DNA of 50,508 nucleotides from an uncultured Bacteroidota bacterium (GTDB lineage Bacteria; Bacteroidota; Bacteroidia; 2-12-FULL-35-15): NCBI GenBank assembly GCA_903919535.1, contig CAIXIP010000232.1, positions 1 to 50,508 of the forward strand, read 5' to 3'. Shown piece by piece: positions 14,264 to 22,409 of this stretch (position 1 is its first letter; each line of letters starts with the position of its first letter). The notes under the pieces were generated by a model. It saw only the letters and a program-made list of their open reading frames with translations, ran no database searches and was not told where the DNA came from. The position numbers and the translations under genes were made by a program.

Positions 14264-16675
14264 ATGATCAAAAAAAATATTCTTTTTATTCTGATTGTCT
14301 TAAATTCTTCAATTGGATTTTCTCAAAAAAAATCTTCTGACAAACCAAAAGCTGGACTAGATTTTAATTGCAAAGAGGCTGAAGTTGCATTAATTGCCGT
14401 TTTAAACAAATTGCGTGTTGAAAACAATCTGGATTCGATAAGTTACGATGAAACACTTGCAAAAGCTAGTGAAATTCAAGCCGCTAATATGGCAAAAAAT
14501 GGGAAAGCGGAATTGTCTAATAGTAAAGGGAAATACAAAACAACTTCCAAACGTGTTATCGCAGTGGGAGGCACAAACAAAGCTGAAGAACTTGTTCTTG
14601 GAACAAGTATCGTAAAAGGAAAAGCATCTATGAGTGGCCAGGAATTTGCGGAAACAGCATTTTACAAATGGCGCACAGGTAAAAAGCAACAAGCAATCAT
14701 AAAAAATCCTGAATATTTATTTGCAAGTCCTACAGTTATTCTTGATGAAACAGGTAAAAAGGCTTATGTATCAATTGTATTCGGTAGCTATAAAAGTTTT
14801 AACACCGGAGCCGATAAGAAAAAAGAACTTCCCGTTCCTTACACTTCAAAAAATAAGAAATTGAAGGCTCCTGAAGAACGAAGTTGCAATAGCTGTAAAA
14901 AATTCAAGGATTATGAAGGATTAGCAAACGGACTTTATGTTGAAAACGGAAAAATATATATTAAGTACGATAATTTAAAAGCACTAGGTAAATTTATTCG
15001 TAAGCCAAAAGATGGTTTGGCGGTTGACATTGTTCAGCGTGCCCAATATGAAAAAACAGATTATACCATTATGGATAATAATCTGCAAACAAAAGGAATA
15101 CTCTTAAAAACGGTTACAAAAAGCAAATTGTATAGTAAAAATCGTATCAAGGACGAGAAGAAGGGGAAGCGAATTATCAAGCCTACAAAATTAGATGTTC
15201 AATTAGGAGAATTGCCTTCAAAATTAAAAGGCGAATATGAATTGAATTTGTTGGTAGTGCAAAGTGGGAAGTTGTGTAAAACAATAATAAAATCAAATAT
15301 TGAACAGGGTGATCAGGCTTCAAATACTCCCCTTACCATGTTATTAATGCCAGATACTGTTTCGTATTTTAAGCCTCCATTTGAGCCGAAATCGGAGTCT
15401 AATTTATTAAGTTTTGTGGTTCCTTTCGAGAAGAATAAATTTGATTATAAGGAAGAGGATATGGCTCCTTTTTTAAATGCTTTGCAGGAACCTGATTTCT
15501 TTATTGAAGGTTTGTATATTACTGCCTATTCATCCATTGAAGGAGATGCTTCAGCAAATGAAAAGTTGCAAAAAAAACGCGCTGAAAGCATTATCACTGC
15601 GTTGTCGAAAATTCAAAAAGAAGGAGTAGTAACAAAAGTGAAAACAAGCGATTCGTGGAATTTGTTTCAGATGGAGATGGAAGGCGAGCAATACGATTAC
15701 CTTACAAAGTTGACCAAAGAAAAAGCCGTTAAAGAGATCAATACAAAAGAAGGTTTGTCGGCCGAATTGGAGCCTGTTTTGGCGAGAGAGCGTTTTGCAC
15801 AAATCGTATTGGATATTACGTATGATATCACAGGACCAAAAGAAGAAAAGTTTTCGGTAAGTAAATTTAATCAGGCCGTAAAAAAATCAGATGTTAAATT
15901 AGGATATAAGATTCAATACTATATTGGAAAACAAATGCGTGAAAAAAAATATACTAGCGAAGCTTTAACAAAATTAGAGATTCCGAATGAAGCAAAGTTT
16001 TCGGGATTATTAAATAATCAGGTAGTGTTGCATTCAATGAATAATAATAATGTTGCTGAGGATGAAGATTATGAACAGATGAAAAAATTGCTTGCTCTTG
16101 ATCCGAGTAATAATTATATCGGTTTCAATAGTTTATTTTGTTCTGTTAAATTGGATAGCAGCATAGGCGATAGTAAAGCTCAGGTTGAAATGCAGAAGCG
16201 TATCGATGCTTTGTATATAACAGAAATTCCAAAGAAATACGTTGATGCATTAAATATCGAATGGCAATTTAAAATCATTGAAGCGATGGACACAGTCACC
16301 GGTGCTGAAATGGTGATTCAAAATTGCATCGAAAAAATCAAATCATTTTACAATATTAAAGAATCAACCTGGCAAAATAATCTGAAGCTATCTTATGTTT
16401 TTGCGAGGTTTAAGGATTATAAATATGCAGCAAACATTCTTGAAACATTTGTGAAACAAGACAATGTTAACGAGCAAGTTGTTTTTGCATATGCATCATA
16501 CTGTGCAAAAATGCCGGAATTGTTTCAGTCAAGAACTTTTGTTTTGGCTTTGAAAAAGGCAGATAAATTAAACCATGAACGTTTTTGTAAATTAATAGGT
16601 GCTCCAAATTTAACTTTTCAAGTCCTTGATAATCCTTTTGCAAAAGAAGAATATAATAAAGTAAAATGTAATTAG
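14264..16675 (+). CDS. Secreted CAP-domain protein with OmpA-like domain and C-terminal helical repeats
   Basis: The product is 803 residues with a signal peptide (1-20). Residues 34-175 form a CAP/SCP (PR-1-like) domain: LIAVLNKLRVENNLDSISYD, ASEIQAANMAKNG, then AYVSIVFG. A lone CxxC (SCNSCKKF) is near 207. Residues about 385-455 resemble an OmpA-like peptidoglycan-binding module, ending EKLQKKRAESIITALSKI. The last 300 residues are alpha-helical and TPR-like. This combination suggests a periplasmic or outer-membrane protein that binds peptidoglycan. Whether the CAP domain is enzymatic is unknown. It is followed after 29 bases by an M15-like peptidase gene on the same strand. Confidence 0.8.
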   Translation: MIKKNILFILIVLNSSIGFSQKKSSDKPKAGLDFNCKEAEVALIAVLNKLRVENNLDSISYDETLAKASEIQAANMAKNGKAELSNSKGKYKTTSKRVIAVGGTNKAEELVLGTSIVKGKASMSGQEFAETAFYKWRTGKKQQAIIKNPEYLFASPTVILDETGKKAYVSIVFGSYKSFNTGADKKKELPVPYTSKNKKLKAPEERSCNSCKKFKDYEGLANGLYVENGKIYIKYDNLKALGKFIRKPKDGLAVDIVQRAQYEKTDYTIMDNNLQTKGILLKTVTKSKLYSKNRIKDEKKGKRIIKPTKLDVQLGELPSKLKGEYELNLLVVQSGKLCKTIIKSNIEQGDQASNTPLTMLLMPDTVSYFKPPFEPKSESNLLSFVVPFEKNKFDYKEEDMAPFLNALQEPDFFIEGLYITAYSSIEGDASANEKLQKKRAESIITALSKIQKEGVVTKVKTSDSWNLFQMEMEGEQYDYLTKLTKEKAVKEINTKEGLSAELEPVLARERFAQIVLDITYDITGPKEEKFSVSKFNQAVKKSDVKLGYKIQYYIGKQMREKKYTSEALTKLEIPNEAKFSGLLNNQVVLHSMNNNNVAEDEDYEQMKKLLALDPSNNYIGFNSLFCSVKLDSSIGDSKAQVEMQKRIDALYITEIPKKYVDALNIEWQFKIIEAMDTVTGAEMVIQNCIEKIKSFYNIKESTWQNNLKLSYVFARFKDYKYAANILETFVKQDNVNEQVVFAYASYCAKMPELFQSRTFVLALKKADKLNHERFCKLIGAPNLTFQVLDNPFAKEEYNKVKCN

Positions 16676-16704
16676 AATTTTTATTAAAACTAAAAAGAAC
16701 AATT

Positions 16705-17199
16705 ATGACAGAAGAAAAACGCAAAGAACGCAATGAACAAAAACTATTGGAACTTTATCCTTCATTTAGGACTCGATTAAAAAAAGTGATAATCGACCTT
16801 GAAGGCCGAGGGTTTCGTCCACGAATTCAGGATGCATGGCGCAGTCCAGAAGATCAGCTAACGGCATTTAATACAGGGCATTCAAAATTAAAATATGGCT
16901 TTCATAATGTAACAGGTGCGAATGGTGCAAAAGAGTCGTTGGCTGTAGATATGCTTGATGATGATTTCCCTTTAAACTCTCGCTTAGAGTATCTTCTAAA
17001 TCTAGCTGATGCAACTCGAAAACAAGGTTTGCAAACTGGTATAAGTTGGGGATTGCCATCTGCATTGGCAAAAGGAATTGAAACTGTAATTGCAAATAAA
17101 GATTGGAAAGCGAAAGTGAAAATTGGTTGGGATCCAACTCATGTTGAACCAATTGGAATTGCTGCCGCAGAAGCCAAATTAGGTAAGAGACCAAAGTAA
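16705..17199 (+). CDS. M15-type (VanY/CwlK-like) D,L-peptidase-like protein
   Basis: The product is 164 residues without a signal peptide. Features of the M15 metallopeptidase fold are present: FRPRIQDAWRSPEDQ (the RSxxxQ element near 46-51), GFHNVTGANGAKESLAVDML with candidate zinc ligands H67 and D82, and WDPTHVEPI with H146. Enzymes of this family cut peptidoglycan stem peptides. The His-to-Asp spacing is longer than the usual HxxGxAxD, so activity should be tested. The lack of a signal is typical of phage endolysin relatives, but no other phage gene is near. It probably shares a transcript with the CAP/OmpA-like gene upstream. Confidence 0.78.
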   Translation: MTEEKRKERNEQKLLELYPSFRTRLKKVIIDLEGRGFRPRIQDAWRSPEDQLTAFNTGHSKLKYGFHNVTGANGAKESLAVDMLDDDFPLNSRLEYLLNLADATRKQGLQTGISWGLPSALAKGIETVIANKDWKAKVKIGWDPTHVEPIGIAAAEAKLGKRPK

Positions 17200-17221
17200 A
17201 ATATGCATCTCTGAATAAATC

Positions 17222-17268
17222 GAGAGGTCTTATTATTCATTACTTCAAATTGAATAATAAGATTTCTC
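17222..17268. terminator. Bidirectional hairpin terminator
   Basis: GAGAGGTCTTATTATTCA (17222-17239) pairs with TGAATAATAAGATTTCTC (17251-17268) with two non-Watson-Crick positions and an 11-base loop. It lies between convergent genes ending at 17199 and 17297, where a shared terminator is expected. No long T-run follows. Confidence 0.55.
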
Positions 17269-17296
17269 ACGTTATCGAAGTGGTATCTAATAGATT

Positions 17297-18703
17297 CTAT
17301 CCAAACATTTTGCCCGGATTTAAAATTCCTTTAGGGTCAAAAACATTTTTGATATTGCGTTGAAGTTCAAGTGTCTTTTCTGAAAATACAATATTCACAT
17401 ATTCTTGTTGAACCAAACCTATACCATGCTCTCCGCTGATAGTGCCACCTAATTTTTTGCAGAGTGTAAATATTTCTGCGATGGCTTTTTTTATATAATT
17501 GCCATTCCATTGTTCATTAGTTAGGTCGCCTTTTATTAAACGAATATGCAAGTTGCCATCACCTGCATGTCCATAACAAACGGTTTTAAAATTGTATCTT
17601 CTTCCAACATCTTTTACTCCTTTTACCAATTTTGGTAATTCAGCACGTGGTACAACAGTGTCTTGTTCTTTGCTGATGGCATTGGCTTTTACAGCTTCAT
17701 TTATTTTTCTTCGTAGTTTCCAAAGTTCTTCTTTTTGTGCTGCACTCTCGGCAAATAATATATCCGCAACATTGTATTTCGACATTAAATCAGAAATGGC
17801 TTCCATCTCTTTCATCAACACATCCATATCATTGCCATCTACTTCAATTAATAAATGAGCTTGAATATCATCTTCTAATTTTACAATCGTACTTGAAACA
17901 TATTTGCATACATAATCCAATGCATCACGTTCCATTAATTCAAGAGTGCTTGGTGTAAACCCCGAACGGAATACTTCACTCACTGCTTCACAGGCTTCAT
18001 CCAGACTTCGAAACGGAACCAATATCAATAAATCGTATTTAGGGTGTGGTATAAGTTTTACAATTATTTTTGTAACAATTCCTAGTGTACCTTCGCTTCC
18101 AACCATTAATTGCGTTAAGTTGTATCCAGTAGAATTTTTTAAGGTGTTAGCTCCTGTGTAAATAATTTCTCCGGTTGGTAACACTACTTCTAAATTAAGA
18201 ATGTAATCTTTAGTTGTTCCATATTTCACACACTTCGGGCCACCGCTGCTTTCAGCAACATTGCCACCTAAAAAACAACTTCCTTTACTAGCAGGATCAG
18301 GAGGGTAGAATAAACCTTTTTCTTTTACTGCATTTTGAAATTCTTCATTAATAACTCCAGGCTCAACAGTTGCTTGCAAATTTCGTTCATCAATTTCAAT
18401 AATTTTATTAAATCGTTCCATCGATAAACTTATTCCGGAATGAATTGGCAATGCACCACCGCTTAATCCTGTCCCTGCTCCTCGTGGTGTAACAGAAATA
18501 TATTCGGTATTTGCAAGTTTTAAAATTTCAGAAACTTCCTGAGTGTTTTTTGGCTTTACAACAACTTCAGGTTTGAAAAGTAGATTCTCTGTCTCATCTC
18601 TTCCGTATTTTTCAAGACTTTCAGAATCAAATAAAACATAAGTTTCTCCAACAATATTTTTTAATTGAATGATTATCTCGTTTGTGATTTTTTTGAATTG
18701 CAT
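17297..18703 (-). CDS. FAD-linked oxidase (GlcD/D-lactate dehydrogenase family)
   Basis: The product is 468 residues. The N-terminal FAD_binding_4 (PCMH) domain includes SVTPRGAGTGLSGGALPIHS near 73-92 and VEPGVINEEF, with PPDPASKGSCFLGGNVAESS contacting the FAD. The C-terminal half is the FAD-oxidase C domain with CYGHAGDGNLHIRLI and GGTISGEHGIGLVQ, which holds the metal-binding histidines. The family oxidises 2-hydroxy acids such as glycolate, D-lactate or 2-hydroxyglutarate and passes electrons to the quinone pool or a partner. No GlcE/GlcF partner is adjacent, so the substrate cannot be fixed from context. Length is typical of the stand-alone form. It appears monocistronic. Confidence 0.92.
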   Translation of the reverse strand: MQFKKITNEIIIQLKNIVGETYVLFDSESLEKYGRDETENLLFKPEVVVKPKNTQEVSEILKLANTEYISVTPRGAGTGLSGGALPIHSGISLSMERFNKIIEIDERNLQATVEPGVINEEFQNAVKEKGLFYPPDPASKGSCFLGGNVAESSGGPKCVKYGTTKDYILNLEVVLPTGEIIYTGANTLKNSTGYNLTQLMVGSEGTLGIVTKIIVKLIPHPKYDLLILVPFRSLDEACEAVSEVFRSGFTPSTLELMERDALDYVCKYVSSTIVKLEDDIQAHLLIEVDGNDMDVLMKEMEAISDLMSKYNVADILFAESAAQKEELWKLRRKINEAVKANAISKEQDTVVPRAELPKLVKGVKDVGRRYNFKTVCYGHAGDGNLHIRLIKGDLTNEQWNGNYIKKAIAEIFTLCKKLGGTISGEHGIGLVQQEYVNIVFSEKTLELQRNIKNVFDPKGILNPGKMFG

Positions 18704-18777
18704 AAATTATTTTTATTTTTTGCTTCTCAAAATTAAATTTATTCTGCGAAGTTGCAGTGAATTATTTATACACAGCT

Positions 18778-18805
18778 GTCATTTCGAACGAAGGTAGAAA
18801 TCTTA
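18778..18805. repeat. REP-like repeat (TTTCGAACGAAGG..AGAAATCTT), copy 2
   Basis: GTCATTTCGAACGAAGGTAG followed by AAATCTTA matches the short repeats at 5961-5988 and 39108-39175 with a few substitutions. It is intergenic and single-armed here. Confidence 0.55.
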
Positions 18806-18968
18806 TTTTTGGTATATATTTATTTGTATCATAAAATAGGATTTTGCACATTAGTTCGCCTTATTTGATAACAATTGTTAACAATAATTTGATTTTAAAT
18901 TAAGAAAACCATGAGATTTTATTGTTAAATTTGTTGTGTAAAAAATTGAAAGTGAATATCCTACAAGA

Positions 18969-18991
18969 ATTTCGATAGCCCTTATCGAAAT
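18969..18991. promoter_or_regulatory. Perfect hairpin in the leader of the SprB-repeat gene
   Basis: ATTTCGATA (18969-18977) and TATCGAAAT (18983-18991) are perfect complements around a GCCCT loop. It lies about 75 bases before the ATG at 19066. No T-run follows, so it is more likely an operator or leader structure than a terminator. Confidence 0.35.
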
Positions 18992-19065
18992 ATTCCGAAA
19001 CCACTTTATTTCATTTATAATAATTACGCAAAAGAATTTCTTTAAAAGTTCTTCAAAGCATAAAA

Positions 19066-21891
19066 ATGAATAAAGCAACAGGTCATATCAAAAAAATCGC
19101 ATACTGTTTTGTGCTATTCATTTGCTTGCAATCGTTTGCTGTTAAAGCCCAAATTCCAACCAGCTGTTTTGAAATAGAAAGTGTTTTAGTTGATGGTTGC
19201 GATGGTCCGTTGGAAGGACAAAATGAAATGGTCCGCTTTGTTGTTGGGAACACATCCTTGAATTCTGCAAATTTATCTGTGAGTTGGCCCAATACAGGTA
19301 ATGCTTGGTTAGGGATTTGTCAGAATGCTAGCACAGCAGCAGCTGTTGCGCAAATTAATGCTACAATTACAATGTGTGGTTATTTGAAAGAACCAACAGC
19401 AGGAGTATTGCCGGCTGGTTCCAAAGTTATATTGGTAACCAGCACAGCATTTAATCCTTTAGCGCAAAGCTTTACAAACTTAAGTGATACTCTGTATATA
19501 ATTTTTCAATGTTCAGGAAATACAGCAGGACATTTTGCAAACTTCGGAACAGGAACAAGAACATTAACTATGACTTTTTCTTCACCAGCAGCTTGTTCAG
19601 ATGTCGTGACATATAACAGAGCATTATTAACAACCCAAAGTGGAGCCTTCGGTGCCCAGGATGGTGGTGCTGTTGAGTTTTCCTGGAGCGGCACTGCAAC
19701 ATATGTTAATATGGGTTGTCAGGCGCCTTTTATACCTTTAACCGTTGATGCAGGTCCTTCGATTACAATTTGTGCAGGAGGCGCTTCACTGCAAGGTTCC
19801 ATAACTGGAACAACGAGTAGCTTTTTTTGGCAAGGTGGAAGTGGAACATTTTCTAATCCAAATTCATTAACTACAACATATACCCCATCTGCATCTGAAT
19901 CAGGAGCTTTAATTTTAACCTTAGGAGCGATAACTACTTGTCATGATACAATTCTTGATTCAGTTACTGTAACAATTAGTTCTATTTCGCCACCGACAGC
20001 AAACTCTGTTTCATACTGTCAGGGAGCAATATCTTCTGCACTTGCGGCAACTGGCACAAATTTGCTATGGTACACTTCTTCAATTGGAGGCGTTGGTTCT
20101 TCTATCGCTCCAACACCATCTTCAGCAGTTGCGGGTACAACAAATTATTATGTTACTCAAACAAATAATGGTTGCGAAAGTGCAAGGACAATACTTACTG
20201 TAACCGTTAATCCTTTACCTATTGCGAATGCCGGATTAGATAAAAATATTCCCTGTGGAGTAGCATCAGTTATTTTAAACGGATCATCAAGTACAGCAAA
20301 TACATCTTATAATTGGATCGGACCCGGAATACTATCTAATGGTAATTCATTGAATCCTGCAGTAAATTCTGCAGGAACATATTATTTAACAGTTTCAACA
20401 GTAAATTCGTGTTCCTCTATTGATTCAGTAATTGTCACTCAATCATCTTCACTTAATGTAACAACCTCTGTTACACCTGTTACTTGTTTTGGTGCTAGTG
20501 ATGGAACAGCATCTGCAACTGTAACAAATGGTGTGGCCCCTTATTCTTATTCGTGGTCTCCTTCAGGCGGATCATCAGTAAATGCAAATGGTCTTTCTTT
20601 TGGGAATTATACCATCACAGTTACGGATCAGAATTTATGTGTTGCAACTGCAACTGCAAATATTATCCAGCCTCCTGCAATCATTGCATCAATTGTAAAT
20701 ACGCCTGTAACTTGCTATAATGGAAATAATGGAGCTGCAACAGTAACACCTTCTGGAGGAACTATTCCTTATTTATATTCCTGGAGTCCCTCAGGTGGAT
20801 CAGGCGCCACTGCTTCAAATCTAATTGCAGGAACATATACTGTAACTGTTAACGATGCTCATGGATGTATATTTACTTCTTCTTCAATTGTTATTACTCA
20901 GCCAAGCACGATTTTAGCAGCAACAACAACAAATACTTCTTCTACATGTGGTCAAAATAATGGTTCAGCATCAGTTTTTCCAACCGGTGGAACCTCCCCA
21001 TACACATATTCATGGTCTCCCTTGGGAGGGAATGCAGCAAATGCAACAGGACTATTACAAGGAATCTATTCAGTTATGGTAGCAGATGCAAATAGCTGTA
21101 CAATAATGGTGAACACAACAATTACAAATTTATCTTCTATCGCTGCATCTGTTTCAACTTCTCCTTTAAATTGTTTTGGAGATACTACAGGAACAGCCTC
21201 AGTGACAGTGACTGGAAGCACTTCGTATTCTATTTTATGGAACACCGGACAAACAATTCCTAACCTAGTGAATTTAAGTGCAGGTAATTATTGTGTTACT
21301 GTTGTTGATGCAGGTGGTTGCCGTGATTCAGCGTGTGCTATAATTACTAATCCTCTTCAAATAAATGCGGACTTTACTAGTAATTTAACAGTAACAGATA
21401 TTTACAATACAGAAATCCATTTTATGGAGCAATCCTCTGCGACAGTTAACAATTGGATCTGGAATTTTGGAGATGCTACATTTTCAAATAGTCAAGCTCC
21501 TGTTCATACCTATAATGGTGTAGGCGTTTATCCTGTAACACTTATTGTTACGAATCCACAAGGTTGTGCAGATACTATTGTTCATGATATTATTATAAAA
21601 GATGCATTTACCTTTTACGCACCCAATTCGTTTACACCGAATGATAATTTAAATAATGATATTTTTCTTCCAGTAGGAACAGGGTGGGATCCGCAATCTT
21701 ATCAATTATCAATTTTTGACCGCTGGGGGAATTTGTGTTTTACAACATCTGACCCTTATAAAGGTTGGGATGGTAAAGTGAATAAGTCTTCAGCCATGGC
21801 GCAGATTGATGTTTATGTATGGAAAGTGCAAGTTTCTGATATGTCTAAAAATTTCCATTATTACATTGGGTCGGTTACATTGTTTCCATAA
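19066..21891 (+). CDS. Large surface protein with SprB repeats, PKD domain and CHU_C (T9SS type B) domain
   Basis: The product is 941 residues with a signal peptide (1-28, AVKAQ). Residues 30-220 form a lamin-tail-like adhesion domain (ESVLVDGCDGPLEGQNEMVR is typical of that family's start). Ig-like modules follow (about 225-455), then four SprB repeats (about 460-765) with the recurring VTCFGxxDGTAxVT and YxYSWSPSGG pattern. A PKD domain (about 780-845, WIWNFGDATFSNSQAPVHTY) and a CHU_C domain (about 855-941: YAPNSFTPNDNLNNDIF, IFDRWGNLCF, GWDGKV) complete it. It should be exported by T9SS and act as an adhesin or gliding-type surface protein. No PorP/SprF gene is adjacent. A strong terminator follows. 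Confidence 0.88.
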   Translation: MNKATGHIKKIAYCFVLFICLQSFAVKAQIPTSCFEIESVLVDGCDGPLEGQNEMVRFVVGNTSLNSANLSVSWPNTGNAWLGICQNASTAAAVAQINATITMCGYLKEPTAGVLPAGSKVILVTSTAFNPLAQSFTNLSDTLYIIFQCSGNTAGHFANFGTGTRTLTMTFSSPAACSDVVTYNRALLTTQSGAFGAQDGGAVEFSWSGTATYVNMGCQAPFIPLTVDAGPSITICAGGASLQGSITGTTSSFFWQGGSGTFSNPNSLTTTYTPSASESGALILTLGAITTCHDTILDSVTVTISSISPPTANSVSYCQGAISSALAATGTNLLWYTSSIGGVGSSIAPTPSSAVAGTTNYYVTQTNNGCESARTILTVTVNPLPIANAGLDKNIPCGVASVILNGSSSTANTSYNWIGPGILSNGNSLNPAVNSAGTYYLTVSTVNSCSSIDSVIVTQSSSLNVTTSVTPVTCFGASDGTASATVTNGVAPYSYSWSPSGGSSVNANGLSFGNYTITVTDQNLCVATATANIIQPPAIIASIVNTPVTCYNGNNGAATVTPSGGTIPYLYSWSPSGGSGATASNLIAGTYTVTVNDAHGCIFTSSSIVITQPSTILAATTTNTSSTCGQNNGSASVFPTGGTSPYTYSWSPLGGNAANATGLLQGIYSVMVADANSCTIMVNTTITNLSSIAASVSTSPLNCFGDTTGTASVTVTGSTSYSILWNTGQTIPNLVNLSAGNYCVTVVDAGGCRDSACAIITNPLQINADFTSNLTVTDIYNTEIHFMEQSSATVNNWIWNFGDATFSNSQAPVHTYNGVGVYPVTLIVTNPQGCADTIVHDIIIKDAFTFYAPNSFTPNDNLNNDIFLPVGTGWDPQSYQLSIFDRWGNLCFTTSDPYKGWDGKVNKSSAMAQIDVYVWKVQVSDMSKNFHYYIGSVTLFP
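20450..21360 (+). repeat. Tandem SprB repeats inside the surface protein gene
   Basis: Four in-frame units of about 225 bases each encode the SprB-type motif. Each has a conserved cysteine-containing start (TPVTCFG, TPVTCYN, TSSTCGQ, SPLNCFG) and, in the first three, a YxYSWSP core. The copies have diverged at the DNA level. Confidence 0.7.
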
Positions 21892-21926
21892 TAAAAGTTT
21901 TAATCATAAATTGTTTTCGCAAAAAA

Positions 21927-21950
21927 ATGCCCCTTTCATGAAAGGGGCAT
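21927..21950. terminator. Strong bidirectional rho-independent terminator
   Basis: A perfect palindrome, ATGCCCCTTTCA followed by TGAAAGGGGCAT, is flanked by an A-run on the left and a T-run on the right. It lies 36 bases after the stop of the surface protein gene and just downstream of the convergent small gene ending at 21998, so it can serve both strands. Confidence 0.9.
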
Positions 21951-21997
21951 TTTTAATTATATAACTTATCATATTATAAGTTGCTCACACAAAAAAA

Positions 21998-22267
21998 TTA
22001 TTTTTTTATTTCATCTTTTTTAGATGCATCTGCACTGCAGCTTTTTTTACATGATTTTTCTTTTCCTGTCGGGCAATCTTTTGGGTCACATTTTCCAGAT
22101 TGTAAGTTTGTTGCGCAATCTTTTGGTTCGCATTTTTTACCTTTAGCATCTGTAGAACATTCCTTTTTATCTCCTTTTTTGTCGCAACATTTTTTTGCGC
22201 CATCCTGTGCAAATGAAGAAAGTCCAATAAATAGTATGATCGAAGCGCTTAAAATTAATTTTTTCAT
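21998..22267 (-). CDS. Small secreted cysteine- and lysine-rich protein
   Basis: The product is 89 residues with a signal peptide (1-20, SSFAQ). The mature part has about ten cysteines in motifs such as KKCCDKKGDKKEC, KKCEPKDC, GKCDPKDCPTG and SCKKSCSA, rich in Lys and Asp. The CEPKDC/CDPKDC pair shows internal duplication. It looks like a periplasmic metal-binding or disulphide-rich peptide, but I do not recognise a family. It is monocistronic, convergent with the surface protein gene, and divergent from a two-component system 140 bases away that might control it. Function is unassigned. Confidence 0.7.
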   Translation of the reverse strand: MKKLILSASIILFIGLSSFAQDGAKKCCDKKGDKKECSTDAKGKKCEPKDCATNLQSGKCDPKDCPTGKEKSCKKSCSADASKKDEIKK

Positions 22268-22396
22268 TTTCTTGAGTTTTTAGTTTAACATTTATTTTTA
22301 TCAAAGATAAATAGCATTTCTCTTGTGTTTTGTTATTGAGAAGTTAGAGTTTTGTTAATGACTTGTTAACGATTGGGAATTGCTGTCTTTAATCAC

Positions 22397-22404
22397 TATT
22401 TTTG
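22397..22404 (+). promoter_or_regulatory. Possible -7 box of the two-component operon
   Basis: TATTTTTG matches the Bacteroidota -7 consensus TAnnTTTG. A TTG at 22373-22375 is a weak upstream element with spacing slightly too long. If used, transcription would begin near the ATG at 22410, giving a leaderless or nearly leaderless mRNA. Confidence 0.3.
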
Positions 22405-22409
22405 ATGTA

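Larger units (their letters stand above)
18704..19065. other. Intergenic region between divergent genes
   Basis: About 360 bases without a gene. It holds the REP-like copy at 18778-18805, a possible -7 box TAAATTTG at 18926-18933 reading rightward toward the gene at 19066 (no convincing -33 TTTG), and a perfect hairpin at 18969-18991. If that -7 box is used, the 19066 gene has a leader of about 125 bases containing the hairpin. Confidence 0.5.

Noticed and set aside
20450-21360. CRISPR-like periodic repeats
   Set aside because: The periodicity is in-frame protein repetition (SprB repeats) with divergent DNA and no constant repeat-spacer structure.
22006-22227. Alternative minus-strand frame over the Cys-rich gene
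   Set aside because: The other frame has a signal peptide and ordered Cys repeats; this one is Lys/Gln/Asn-rich noise from the same bases.
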